A stretch of 64,000 nt of DNA from UBA1234 sp964400015 (GTDB lineage Bacteria > Bacillota > Clostridia > TANB77 > UBA1234). Shown one piece after another: positions 24,655 through 33,429 of the stretch. The stretch's first letter is position 1, and the number at the start of each line of letters is the position of its first letter. Made by a program: the position numbers and the translations under genes. The stretch spans positions 1 through 64,000 of the forward strand of contig CAYNRR010000001.1 of the NCBI GenBank assembly GCA_964400015.1. Direction: 5' to 3'. Below the pieces are notes generated by a model. It ran no database searches, was not told the DNA's origin, and saw only the letters and a program-made list of their open reading frames with translations.

Positions 24655-25683
24655 TCATTTTTGCTTAGTCTGTTCATCTCTAACTAGCTGACCACAAGCT
24701 GCTGAAATATCTGAACCAAGCTCTCTTCGAATAGTCGCTACAATTCCCTTATCATTAAGTAAATCTCTAAACGCCATCATTTTTTCTACACTACATTTTT
24801 CATATTTACCATCTTTTATTTTATTTACAGGAATTAAATTAACATGACATAGCATTCCGTGTAATAGCTTAGCTAAGTGTAAAGCATCTTCTTTACTGTC
24901 ATTTACACCATCTACTAAAGCATATTCAAAGGTTATTCTTCTATTCGTTTTATCTATATATTTCTTGCAAGCATCTACTACTTGTGAAATATTATACTTT
25001 TTATTTATAGGCATCATATCACTGCGTACTTCATCTTTACTGCTATGTAATGAAATACACAAATTGCACTGAATATTTTCGTTTGAAAATTTTTCAATTC
25101 CGTCTATAAGCCCACATGTAGAAATACTTATATGTCTGGCACCGATATTTAATCCTTTAGGATCATTGATTAGTCTTACCGCTTTCATTACATTATCGTA
25201 ATTATCAAAAGGTTCTCCTATTCCCATAAAAACGATATTTGATATTTTTTCTCCTGAATGTTCTTCCATTTTTAAAATTTGTCCTACTATTTCACCAGGA
25301 GTTAAGTTTCTAATAAATCCAATTCTAGCAGAAGCACAAAAGTTGCATCCCATTTTGCAACCTATTTGATTTGATACGCAAGCAGTGTAGCCATATTTAT
25401 ATTTCATAAGTACGCTTTCAATTTTGTGTTCATCTGTAAGCTTAAATAAATATTTTATCGTGCCATCTTTTGATTTTTGAAAATTATCTAGAAAAATACA
25501 ATCTATTATATAATTTTCTTTTAGTTTTTCTATCAATTCTTTAGATAAATCTGTCATTTCATCAAAAGAAGTAGCACCTCGATAAATCCAAGAAAATATT
25601 TGTTTAGCTCTAAACTTTTTTTCGCCCAATCCTAGAAGTTCTTTCTCTAGTTCTTCCAAACTAAAGTCTCTTATATTCTTCAT
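24655..25683 (-). CDS. rlmN: 23S rRNA (adenine2503-C2)/tRNA methyltransferase RlmN
   Basis: Radical SAM enzyme that methylates C2 of A2503 in 23S rRNA and of A37 in some tRNAs. The 342 residues show the iron-sulphur cluster motif CKMGCNFC near 110-117, the GEPFDNYDNVMKA segment, the conserved HVNLIPVN near 290, and the catalytic cysteine late in the protein (AACGQL, about 333). The absence of a Cfr-like pattern and the linked rsmB gene support RlmN. Twenty bases separate it from rsmB. Confidence 0.97.
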   Translation of the reverse strand: MKNIRDFSLEELEKELLGLGEKKFRAKQIFSWIYRGATSFDEMTDLSKELIEKLKENYIIDCIFLDNFQKSKDGTIKYLFKLTDEHKIESVLMKYKYGYTACVSNQIGCKMGCNFCASARIGFIRNLTPGEIVGQILKMEEHSGEKISNIVFMGIGEPFDNYDNVMKAVRLINDPKGLNIGARHISISTCGLIDGIEKFSNENIQCNLCISLHSSKDEVRSDMMPINKKYNISQVVDACKKYIDKTNRRITFEYALVDGVNDSKEDALHLAKLLHGMLCHVNLIPVNKIKDGKYEKCSVEKMMAFRDLLNDKGIVATIRRELGSDISAACGQLVRDEQTKQK

Positions 25684-25703
25684 TATACTTGTCCACCTGC
25701 CTT

Positions 25704-26984
25704 TTACTTTCTATCAAATACTGCTATAAAAAATCCATCTGTTTCATCTACATTTGAATATAAATTTATTTTTTCAATCAATTCAAATTCCTTATGCTTT
25801 TTCAAAAATTTTTCAACTTGTTCTTCATTTTCTTGCTTTAGAATTGTACAAGTGCTATACACTAGACGACCACCAATCCTTACATATTCAGCACAAGTAT
25901 CCAAAATTCTTTCCTGTACAGGAAGTAGTTCTTCTAAGTCTTCTGGCATTCTTGTCCATTTTATATCTGGTTTCTTACGAATTACTCCAAGTCCACTGCA
26001 AGGTACATCTACCAAAACTCTGTCATATTTTCCGTTTAAACCTGTTGAATATTCCATTGCATCTTTTTGCGATGCACTAATTATAGTAATTCCAAGTTTT
26101 CTAGCTGCATCTTGCACAAGTTTTACTCTGTGTTCATGAACATCCCAAGCATCAACTTTGCCTTCATTTTTCATAAGCTCTGCTAAGTATGTAGTTTTTC
26201 CTCCTGGTGCACTACAAGCATCTAATACTCTGTCACCTGGTTTAGGATCTAATTTCAAGCAAGCAAGCTGGGCCGCCTCATCTTGAACGCTATAAAGCCC
26301 TGTTCCAAAATCACATAATTTTCTAACTTTAACGCTATCTTTAAGTTTTCCTTTTTTGCAATCTACATTTTTTAAAGATAACAATTTAAAAAGTTCATCT
26401 CGAGTTGTTTTTAATGTATTAGCTCTTAATGTTATATCTGGAGTAATATTGTTAGCATTTAAAAGTTCTGTGGCAAATTTCTTGTCATACTGCTTTAAAA
26501 TTTCTTGTACCATCCACATTGGATGCGAAGTTATAACAGAAATCAGTTCTTCTTCGGTCATTTCAGGCTTTGCCCACAAGTATTCCATTAACTTTTCCAT
26601 TTCGTTCTTGTCAATTTTTCTAAGTATTGCATTAACAAATCTTGCAGATGCATCATGACCATACTTTTTAGCAAGATTTACACTTTCATTTACAGCGGCA
26701 CTTTCAGGAATCTTATCTAAAAATACAATTTGATAAATTCCAATTCGCATAATATTTAAAATCCAAGGAGAAATCTTTTTTAGACGTATACTTGAATATC
26801 TTTTTATAATTTCGTCTAGCGTAATTTTCCAAGTCAATACACCATAAACAATCTCCGATGCTAATGCTTTATCTACACTACTCAAATCTGACTTATTTAA
26901 TTCCTTATCCAATGCTACATTCGAGTAACCTTCACCAAATTCTACCTTATATAACACATTTATTGCTAATTCTCTGGCATTCAT
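25704..26984 (-). CDS. rsmB: 16S rRNA (cytosine967-C5)-methyltransferase RsmB
   Basis: Methylates C967 of 16S rRNA. The protein has an N-terminal NusB-like RNA-binding domain (about 1-135; NARELAINVLYKVEFGEGYSN) and a C-terminal SAM methyltransferase with VLDACSAPGGKTTYLAELM near 252, the two catalytic cysteines in DVPCSGLGVIRKKPD and YSTCTILKQENEEQV. Length (426) is normal. It is first in the rsmB-rlmN-prpC-prkC-rsgA-rpe cluster. ATG preceded by GGAAAGGAAATTTTTA. Confidence 0.96.
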   Translation of the reverse strand: MNARELAINVLYKVEFGEGYSNVALDKELNKSDLSSVDKALASEIVYGVLTWKITLDEIIKRYSSIRLKKISPWILNIMRIGIYQIVFLDKIPESAAVNESVNLAKKYGHDASARFVNAILRKIDKNEMEKLMEYLWAKPEMTEEELISVITSHPMWMVQEILKQYDKKFATELLNANNITPDITLRANTLKTTRDELFKLLSLKNVDCKKGKLKDSVKVRKLCDFGTGLYSVQDEAAQLACLKLDPKPGDRVLDACSAPGGKTTYLAELMKNEGKVDAWDVHEHRVKLVQDAARKLGITIISASQKDAMEYSTGLNGKYDRVLVDVPCSGLGVIRKKPDIKWTRMPEDLEELLPVQERILDTCAEYVRIGGRLVYSTCTILKQENEEQVEKFLKKHKEFELIEKINLYSNVDETDGFFIAVFDRK

Positions 26985-27053
26985 TAAAAATTTCCTTTCC
27001 GGTTTTCACCTTAACAAATTGGTTATTTTTCTTTAGTAATTTTCTGTATATGC

Positions 27054-27103
27054 AAACAAAGAATGTTCCCCAAATATAAAATTTGAAGAGCATTCATTTG
27101 TTT
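27054..27103 (-). terminator. Terminator after the tagO-wecB fusion gene
   Basis: A long imperfect hairpin (about 22 bp, 27054-27075 with 27081-27103, a few mismatches and G-U pairs), followed on the minus strand by a short TTTG sequence. It starts six bases after the stop at 27109. Confidence 0.7.
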
Positions 27104-27108
27104 TTCTT

Positions 27109-29352
27109 TTAATATTTTAAATCTTTTGGTCTTTCTTCTGTCATTCTGAAGTAATACATAATAGCGTCAACAATTCTATCACACGCATTACCGTCGCCAT
27201 ATGGATTCATTGCTCTGCTCATCTTTTTGTATTCTTCTTCATCATTTAAGAGTTTCATTGCTTCATTTACTATTGTTTCTTTATTAGTTCCAACTATTTT
27301 TACAGTACCAGCTGCAACTGCTTCTGGTCTTTCTGTTTCGCCTCTTAAAACTAATACTGGTTTACCTAAAGATGGTGCTTCTTCTTGAATTCCACCTGAA
27401 TCTGTTAAAACCATATATGATCTATTTATTAAGTTATGTGTTGTGATTACATCCAGTGGTTCTATCAAGTGAACATTTTTTACTTCACCCAATATTTTTG
27501 TTGCAACATCTTGAACTGCTGGATTTAAGTGAACTGGATATACAACTTCTATATCTTTATTTTTCTTTGCTATTTCTTTTACAGCATTACAAATATTTTG
27601 AAGTGGCTCACCTAAGTTTTCTCTTCTATGTGCAGTCATAAAAATAACTTTTTTATTAAAATCTATTTTTGATAAAACAGGATGTGTAAATTTATATTCA
27701 TCACTTACAGTTGTTTTTAAAGCATCTATTACTGTATTACCTGTTACATATATTAAGCTTTCATCTACAAGTTCACGAACAAGGTTTGCTTTATTGTTAT
27801 CTGTTGGTGCAAAATAGATATCTGCAAGATTTGTTACAAGTTGTCTATTCATTTCTTCTGGATATGGAGAATATTTATCATATGTTCTAAGTCCTGCTTC
27901 TACATGACCAACTTTTGTTTTTGTATAAAATGATGCAAGTGCTGCTGAGAAAGTTGTTGATGTATCGCCATGTACAAGTACTATATCTGGTTTTTCTATT
28001 TGTAATACTTCATACAATTTTGATAAAATGTCCGATGTTATATGGGCTAATGTTTGCTTATCTTTCATGATATTCAAGTCATATTCTGCTTTAATTTTAA
28101 AAGCATTCATTACTTGATCAAGCATTTGTCTATGTTGAGCTGTTAAACAAACTACAGTCTCAATATTTTCTCTTTCTCTTAATTTAAGTATTAGTGGACA
28201 CATTTTTATTGCTTCTGGTCTTGTTCCAAACACAACCATTACTTTTATTTTTTCTTTCTTGTCTGGATTTCTCTTATCTACAACTACTGTGTTTCTTCTT
28301 TTTCCACCAGCAATATATACAATTATATCATTAACACTTCTAGAACCGATTACTGAAAGAATTGCTAATATAGCAAGTAATATCAATACTTTCCACAAAT
28401 TACTTTCTAAAATTATAACAGCAAGTATTCCAAGTAATGCTGTAACTCCATATAAAACAAGAACTGCTTGTTTTTGTGAAAGACCTGCATCTATCAATCT
28501 ATGATGAATATGTCCTCTGTCTGCTTGCATTATCGATTGATGTCTTAAAATTCTTCTTGCCATTGCAAATAATGTATCAAAAATAGGAAGTCCTAATATT
28601 ACTACTGGAACAATTATAGTCATCAATGCATACGTTTTTGCCATTCCCAACATTGAAACTGTTGCTAATATGAATCCTAAGAAATTAGAACCCATATCTC
28701 CCATAAAAGTTTTGGCTGGATTAAAGTTAAATGGTAAAAATCCCATTAAGCCACCCAAAAGTGCAACTGTCATAAGTATTGGTAATTCACCTGCACCATT
28801 TAATATGAATACAACTGTCAAAGATAATGCTGCAATTGCAGAAACGCCACTAGCTAAGCCATCTAATCCATCAATTAAGTTTAATGCATTTGTAACACCA
28901 ATTATCCAAAAGAATGTTACAATTACTGATAAAACGTCATTTAAGCCATACAATGTTATGAACGGAATATTTATATAACAAATTCTAAGTCCACTTACTA
29001 TTACCAAAACAGCAGCTATCACTTGTCCTAGTAATTTTGTCAATGGTTTTATGTGATACACATCATCTATAAATCCAACTACTGCCACTACTGCAAGTCC
29101 TATAAAAACTCCCCACAAATTTACCGTGCTTGTAATTGTCGTTGTTGTTGCTAACGTATAAATTATTGCTACAAAAAAACCTACTATGAATGAAAGTCCA
29201 CCTAATCTAGGCATTGCTTTTTCGTGTATTTTTCTTTCATCTTTAGGTTCATCAATTGCCCCCACCTTATGAGCTAACTTGATTGATAGCGGTGTTACTA
29301 TTGCCGAAGTAATCGCAGCAAGAACAAACGCTATTAACATTTCTATAACCAT
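27109..29352 (-). CDS. Fused undecaprenyl-phosphate GlcNAc-1-phosphate transferase (TagO/WecA) and UDP-GlcNAc 2-epimerase (WecB/MnaA)
   Basis: Two enzymes in one 747-residue chain. Residues 1 to about 350 form a polytopic TagO/WecA/MraY-family transferase with VVGFIDDVYHIKPL near 91, NLIDGLDGLASG near 158, NPAKTFMGDMGS near 211 and HIHHRL near 281. A short hydrophilic linker leads to a complete WecB domain from about 367 (VMVVFGTRPEAIKMCPL, then LVHGDTSTTFSAALASFY, GHVEAGLRTY, LTDSGGIQEEAPSLGKPVL, RPEA). Together they make undecaprenyl-PP-GlcNAc and UDP-ManNAc, the two inputs of wall teichoic acid linkage-unit synthesis, and tagA is nearby. No stop or frameshift separates the domains, so this is a real fusion. 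Confidence 0.93.
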   Translation of the reverse strand: MVIEMLIAFVLAAITSAIVTPLSIKLAHKVGAIDEPKDERKIHEKAMPRLGGLSFIVGFFVAIIYTLATTTTITSTVNLWGVFIGLAVVAVVGFIDDVYHIKPLTKLLGQVIAAVLVIVSGLRICYINIPFITLYGLNDVLSVIVTFFWIIGVTNALNLIDGLDGLASGVSAIAALSLTVVFILNGAGELPILMTVALLGGLMGFLPFNFNPAKTFMGDMGSNFLGFILATVSMLGMAKTYALMTIIVPVVILGLPIFDTLFAMARRILRHQSIMQADRGHIHHRLIDAGLSQKQAVLVLYGVTALLGILAVIILESNLWKVLILLAILAILSVIGSRSVNDIIVYIAGGKRRNTVVVDKRNPDKKEKIKVMVVFGTRPEAIKMCPLILKLRERENIETVVCLTAQHRQMLDQVMNAFKIKAEYDLNIMKDKQTLAHITSDILSKLYEVLQIEKPDIVLVHGDTSTTFSAALASFYTKTKVGHVEAGLRTYDKYSPYPEEMNRQLVTNLADIYFAPTDNNKANLVRELVDESLIYVTGNTVIDALKTTVSDEYKFTHPVLSKIDFNKKVIFMTAHRRENLGEPLQNICNAVKEIAKKNKDIEVVYPVHLNPAVQDVATKILGEVKNVHLIEPLDVITTHNLINRSYMVLTDSGGIQEEAPSLGKPVLVLRGETERPEAVAAGTVKIVGTNKETIVNEAMKLLNDEEEYKKMSRAMNPYGDGNACDRIVDAIMYYFRMTEERPKDLKY

Positions 29353-29357
29353 TGTTT

Positions 29358-29795
29358 TTACTTCCTTTCAATTTCATATTTTTCAACAATTTTTAATCTT
29401 TCATTATATATTCCGTCTAAAAATTGTGAATTTTTCCATAATTCAATGATTTTTATTGCTTCTTCTAAATCTATATAATCAGCTCCTAAAGCAATTATAT
29501 TGGCATTGTTATGTTCTTTTGCAGATTTTGCTGTTTCTAAGTTGTAGCAAAGAGCACACTTTACGCCTTTTACTTTATTAGCTGCAATTGTCATTCCTAT
29601 TCCAGAACGGCATATTAAAATTCCTTTTTCTACTTCACCTTTTGCAACTGCTTCTGCAAGTGCAATTGCAACCTTTGGTTCATCTAAGCCTCTTATATCA
29701 TTATATGCACCAAAATCTTTAAGTTCATCATTATAATATTTACGTATTTCTTCTTTTAATTTAAAACCACCATGATCAGAACCAATAGCTATCAT
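29358..29795 (-). CDS. rpiB: Ribose 5-phosphate isomerase B
   Basis: Interconverts ribose 5-phosphate and ribulose 5-phosphate. The 145-residue RpiB/LacAB fold shows GSDHGGFKLKEEI at the N-terminus and the catalytic loop CRSGIGMTIAANKV near 62-75, with the active-site Cys; the C-terminal AKEHNNANIIALGADYI is also conserved. It pairs functionally with rpe. ATG is preceded by AGGAGGAATACAA, and the gene overlaps nothing: 17 bases from the phosphatase gene and 5 bases from the tagO-wecB fusion. Confidence 0.95.
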   Translation of the reverse strand: MIAIGSDHGGFKLKEEIRKYYNDELKDFGAYNDIRGLDEPKVAIALAEAVAKGEVEKGILICRSGIGMTIAANKVKGVKCALCYNLETAKSAKEHNNANIIALGADYIDLEEAIKIIELWKNSQFLDGIYNERLKIVEKYEIERK

Positions 29796-29812
29796 TTGTA
29801 TTCCTCCTATTC

Positions 29813-30292
29813 TTAGGCAATAGTATTTTTAACTTTTTCTAATAATAAATCCATTAGATTGTTTAACTCGTTTGCTATACTTTTATACATCATTATATCC
29901 CCACCATAAGGATCTCGTACATCGCCTTCTTGTCCAAGATATTGTTTTAATGACGTAACTACCGAAATCGAATCTTCATCAATATTATGCAAATTGGCTT
30001 GTAAATATGTTGCCATCATTTCTTCCATACATAAAATAATATCTGATTCCATAATCAAATCTATATCAATTATTTGAGGTTTATGATGTGACATATCAAT
30101 TTTATAGTCTTCAGCTAGCACTTGAATCGCTAGGGGTGAAGGCTTTGCATAATCTCCATCAACAAATATTCCCGCAGATTTAACATCAATTCTGTCTTGT
30201 AAATTTTCTTTTTTTATTTTATCTTTCATTAAATATTCTGCCATTGGACTTCTGCAAGTGTTGCCTGTACAAATAAATAAAATTTTTAGCAA
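29813..30292 (-). CDS. ywlE: Low-molecular-weight protein arginine/tyrosine phosphatase (YwlE type)
   Basis: The P-loop CTGNTCRSPMAEY near residue 8 and the general-acid loop DVRDPYGGD near 126 identify the low-molecular-weight phosphatase family. The Thr in the P-loop (CTGNT instead of CxGNI) matches the arginine-specific YwlE enzymes that remove McsB phosphoarginine marks; this specificity is inferred from that one residue. The order ywlE-rpiB-(upp)-wecB is a known Firmicutes arrangement; upp is absent here. Start ATG (30290-30292); AGGTG lies upstream. Confidence 0.88.
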   Translation of the reverse strand: MLKILFICTGNTCRSPMAEYLMKDKIKKENLQDRIDVKSAGIFVDGDYAKPSPLAIQVLAEDYKIDMSHHKPQIIDIDLIMESDIILCMEEMMATYLQANLHNIDEDSISVVTSLKQYLGQEGDVRDPYGGDIMMYKSIANELNNLMDLLLEKVKNTIA

Positions 30293-30322
30293 TCAAAATC
30301 ACCTCAAATACATACTCCCCTA

Positions 30323-30350
30323 ATTATACAACAAATTTAAATTTTTTCAA
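30323..30350 (-). promoter_or_regulatory. SigA-type promoter of the ywlE-rpiB-tagO operon
   Basis: Minus-strand TTGAAA (30345-30350), 16 bases, perfect TATAAT (30323-30328), about 30 bases before the start codon. Confidence 0.65.
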
Positions 30351-30398
30351 TATGATGTTGAAATTTGTAAATTTATGGAATGTATATTTAAAATGTAG

Positions 30399-30427
30399 TT
30401 GTCAACGTTTGATTAAAATGTTAGTAT
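30399..30427 (+). promoter_or_regulatory. SigA-type promoter of tagA
   Basis: TTGTCA (30399-30404), 17 bases, TAGTAT (30422-30427), just upstream of the ribosome binding site and the ATG at 30454. It is divergent from the ywlE promoter. Confidence 0.5.
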
Positions 30428-30453
30428 TATTATTGAACAAGGAGGAGTTTTTT

Positions 30454-31179
30454 ATGAATAAAGTTAGTGTTTTAGGTGTAAATTTTGATAATGTTAACAT
30501 GGATGAAGCTATTGAAAAATGCAAACTTTTCTTAAGTGGAGATAAAGGCAATTTGATTGTTACTCCTAATCCTGAAATTGTTATGAGAGCTAAAGATAAT
30601 CCCGAATTTAAAGAAATAATAAATAATGCTGCTTTAGTTATTCCTGATGGCATAGGAATTATTAAAGCTGGTAAAATCTTAGGGACACCTTTAAAAGAAC
30701 GTGTAGCAGGATATGATTTGGTTTGCAATTTGTTTGAAGAATATAAAGACGGCTCTGCTTCATTTTATTTTTGGGGAAGCAAACCTGGCGTTGCCGACAA
30801 AGCAATGGAAAAAATTAAAGAAAAATATCCAAACTTAAATGTTGTTGGAGCTCATACAGGATATTTTTCTCCAGAAGAAGAAGAAACAATTATAGAAGAG
30901 ATTAAGTCATTAAAGCCAGATATATTGCTAGTTGGCCTTGGTGCTCCAAAGCAAGAAATTACAATAAACAAATATATAAATGACAATATTTTTAAAATAG
31001 GAATTGGATGTGGCGGTAGCATCGATGTTATCGCAGGAGAAGTAAAACGAGCTCCTAAAATATTTATAAAATTACATTTAGAATGGTTTTATAGACTATT
31101 AAAGCAACCAACTCGTTTAAAAAGAATGATGGTTTTACCAAAATTCGTAAGAGAAGTTAAAAAATCGAAAAAGGGTTAA
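30454..31179 (+). CDS. tagA: WecG/TagA/CpsF family glycosyltransferase, likely ManNAc transferase TagA
   Basis: The 241-residue GT26 enzyme should transfer ManNAc from UDP-ManNAc to undecaprenyl-PP-GlcNAc, completing the wall teichoic acid linkage disaccharide. Motifs include IVTPNPEIVMRAKDNPEF, VIPDGIGIIKAGKILG (with the catalytic Asp), FYFWGSKPGVADKA, LLVGLGAPKQE and GCGGSIDVIAGEVKRAP. The ATG at 30454 has AAGGAGGAG eight bases upstream; the open frame begins 34 codons earlier in a non-conserved stretch. Its job fits the TagO-WecB fusion encoded divergently. Confidence 0.93.
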   Translation: MNKVSVLGVNFDNVNMDEAIEKCKLFLSGDKGNLIVTPNPEIVMRAKDNPEFKEIINNAALVIPDGIGIIKAGKILGTPLKERVAGYDLVCNLFEEYKDGSASFYFWGSKPGVADKAMEKIKEKYPNLNVVGAHTGYFSPEEEETIIEEIKSLKPDILLVGLGAPKQEITINKYINDNIFKIGIGCGGSIDVIAGEVKRAPKIFIKLHLEWFYRLLKQPTRLKRMMVLPKFVREVKKSKKG

Positions 31180-31188
31180 AACATACGC

Positions 31189-31216
31189 AGAGCTATGATT
31201 CATGAATCATAGCTCT
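31189..31216. terminator. Bidirectional terminator between tagA and feoB
   Basis: A 28-base perfect palindrome (12-bp stem and tight loop) followed on the plus strand by TTTTAATATT. It lies between convergent genes and probably serves both. Confidence 0.8.
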
Positions 31217-31223
31217 TTTAATA

Positions 31224-33086
31224 TTAAAATATTGCGTTTATCATCGCACATATTAAAATTCCAAAAATCGTTGGTAAAACTATTGATACAATTGTCCATT
31301 TTATACTTTTTGTTTCTTTATAAATTGTTAAACATGTCGTTGAACATGGCCAATGCAGTAAAGTAAACATTATCATGCATATTGCTGTTTTCACGGTCCA
31401 ACCGTTCATAATTAGTACATCTCTTAGTTGAATTAAATTATTAGCTTCCATTAGTTCAGTCGAATTCATGTATATCATTAAAGCTATCGGAAGTACTATT
31501 TCATTTGCTGGAAAGCCTAGTATAAATGCAGTTAAAATTACGCCATCAAGTCCTATCGCTCTCCCTAACGGTTCCATTAGATCTACAATATAAGTTATAA
31601 ATTCAAGACCATTTATATTCACATTACTTAATAACCATATCAATATTCCTGTTGGAAATGCTACAATTATAGCTCTCCAAAGCACTTGGAATGTTTTATC
31701 AAAAACAGAACGTATTATTACACTTCCCCATTTTGGAGTTCTATATGGCGGAAGTTCTAGCGTAAAAGATGATGTTTCACCTCGTAATATTGTTTTAGAT
31801 AAAATTTTAGATGCAATAAAAGTAATAAGTATACTAAATAATATTATTCCTATAAACATCATAAGTCCCACAATTGTTGAAAATGCTCCACTTTGCGTAC
31901 CTATTAAAAATATGGATATTAAAGATATTAACGTTGGGAATCTTCCATTGCACGGCACAAAATTATTTGTAATTATTGCTATAAGTCTATCTCGAGGCGA
32001 ATCAATTATTCGTGTTCCTGCTATTCCACAAGCATTACATCCAAATCCCATGCACATCGTAAGTGCTTGCTTACCACAAGCATTGCATTTATGAAAAATA
32101 TTATCTAGATTAAATGCTATTCTTGGAAGTACACCTAAATCTTCTAAAAGTGTAAAAAGAGGAAAAAATATTGCCATTGGTGGTAACATTACGGCAACAA
32201 CCCATGATAACACTTTGTAACCACCATCTAATAATATATTTTTAAATATTTCCGGAATTTTCACATAAGTAAGAAATTCATTTAAAATAGCTCCTATTCT
32301 TTCAAAAAAAGTAAAAAGTATTTGTGATGGATAATTAGCTCCAACTATTGTTATCCAAAATATAATGCCTAATAAAATAATCATTATCGGGATTCCCGTT
32401 ATTTTATTGGTGAGTATCTTATCTATTTTTAAATCTTTTTTATGATATTCGTTATCTTTAAAACAAACTACTTTTTTCGCTATTTCTTCAGCTTTTTTTA
32501 TGTATTCGATTGATTTTTCTTTCATTTTATTTTCAAATTTTTTGTCACATTTTGTACATAAGATAGAATTTTTTTGGATTTTATTGCTTTTTGAAACTTC
32601 ATATATCGCATATAGAATATTTTCTAATCCACTTTTATCTCTTGCACAAATTGGAATTACAGGGACGTTTAATAACAAAGACATTTGTTCATAATCGATT
32701 TCTATATGTTTCTTTTTAGCTTCATCTATTAAATTTACTGCAACAATAACGTTCTGAGTAACATCTAAAATTTGTAATACTAAATTTAAATTTCTTTCTA
32801 AGCATACTGCATCACATACAATTAAAATAGCATCATATTTTTCGTAACACACAAATTCTTTTGTGACTTCTTCTTCCTTTGAACGAGAAAGAAGTGAATA
32901 AGTTCCCGGCAAATCTATTATTTCATACATTTCATTATTATATTGAATTTTTCCTTTTGCTATATCAACTGTTTTGCCAGGCCAATTTCCTGTATGCTGA
33001 TTAAGACCTGTAATTGCGTTGAAGACCGTACTTTTGCCAACGTTAGGATTACCAACAAGACCAATTTTCATATATTCTTGGCTCAT
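31224..33086 (-). CDS. feoB: Ferrous iron transport protein B
   Basis: Ferrous iron importer. An N-terminal G domain has G1 GNPNVGKSTVFNA near 11, G3 DLPGTYSL near 57 and G4 NLID near 117, followed by a helical domain with a Cys-rich patch (CTKCDKKF), then about eight membrane segments with the two Gate motifs. The conserved CGACGFGCNACGI-like stretch (ACGKQALTMCMGFGCNACG, about 337-355) is present. 620 residues is normal for a clostridial FeoB. It is translated with FeoA, whose stop is adjacent. Confidence 0.96.
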   Translation of the reverse strand: MSQEYMKIGLVGNPNVGKSTVFNAITGLNQHTGNWPGKTVDIAKGKIQYNNEMYEIIDLPGTYSLLSRSKEEEVTKEFVCYEKYDAILIVCDAVCLERNLNLVLQILDVTQNVIVAVNLIDEAKKKHIEIDYEQMSLLLNVPVIPICARDKSGLENILYAIYEVSKSNKIQKNSILCTKCDKKFENKMKEKSIEYIKKAEEIAKKVVCFKDNEYHKKDLKIDKILTNKITGIPIMIILLGIIFWITIVGANYPSQILFTFFERIGAILNEFLTYVKIPEIFKNILLDGGYKVLSWVVAVMLPPMAIFFPLFTLLEDLGVLPRIAFNLDNIFHKCNACGKQALTMCMGFGCNACGIAGTRIIDSPRDRLIAIITNNFVPCNGRFPTLISLISIFLIGTQSGAFSTIVGLMMFIGIILFSILITFIASKILSKTILRGETSSFTLELPPYRTPKWGSVIIRSVFDKTFQVLWRAIIVAFPTGILIWLLSNVNINGLEFITYIVDLMEPLGRAIGLDGVILTAFILGFPANEIVLPIALMIYMNSTELMEANNLIQLRDVLIMNGWTVKTAICMIMFTLLHWPCSTTCLTIYKETKSIKWTIVSIVLPTIFGILICAMINAIF

Positions 33087-33320
33087 CTATTTCTCCTCCT
33101 TTATGACAACATCTATTGAAGTTGCATCTTCATTACGTATAGCAATAATCGCACCTTTAATTCGATATGCTTTCGGATTATTCCATGGACTTTTTAAAAC
33201 ACATTCAATGGTAGAACCTTCAACTATTCCGATATCTAAAAATCGTTGGTACAAATCGGATTTTTTATCAACATTTTCAATTGTAGCAAGCTGACCAATC
33301 TTTAATGAATTAAGTTTCAT
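33087..33320 (-). CDS. feoA: Ferrous iron transport protein A
   Basis: A 77-residue SH3-like FeoA domain protein, the usual partner of FeoB. The motifs IGQLATIENV, QRFLDIGIVEGSTIECV and PWNNPKAYRIKGAIIAIR are typical. It is immediately upstream of feoB with no gap. A short palindromic pair lies upstream in the promoter region near 33360-33375 (see findings). No classical Fur box is evident. Confidence 0.95.
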   Translation of the reverse strand: MKLNSLKIGQLATIENVDKKSDLYQRFLDIGIVEGSTIECVLKSPWNNPKAYRIKGAIIAIRNEDATSIDVVIKEEK

Positions 33321-33385
33321 TTTTTCACACCCTCAATAATCTCTTTTATAAAATTATATGATGAGTTGACTCAACGGTTACAAAA

Positions 33386-33413
33386 AAGGATTAAGACAGA
33401 TGTCTTAATCCTT
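33386..33413 (-). terminator. Terminator after the Lon-like protease gene
   Basis: Perfect 12-bp stem (33386-33397 with 33402-33413), 4-base loop, then TTTTTTG on the minus strand. Confidence 0.85.
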
Positions 33414-33429
33414 CTATGTTTTTGCTTAT

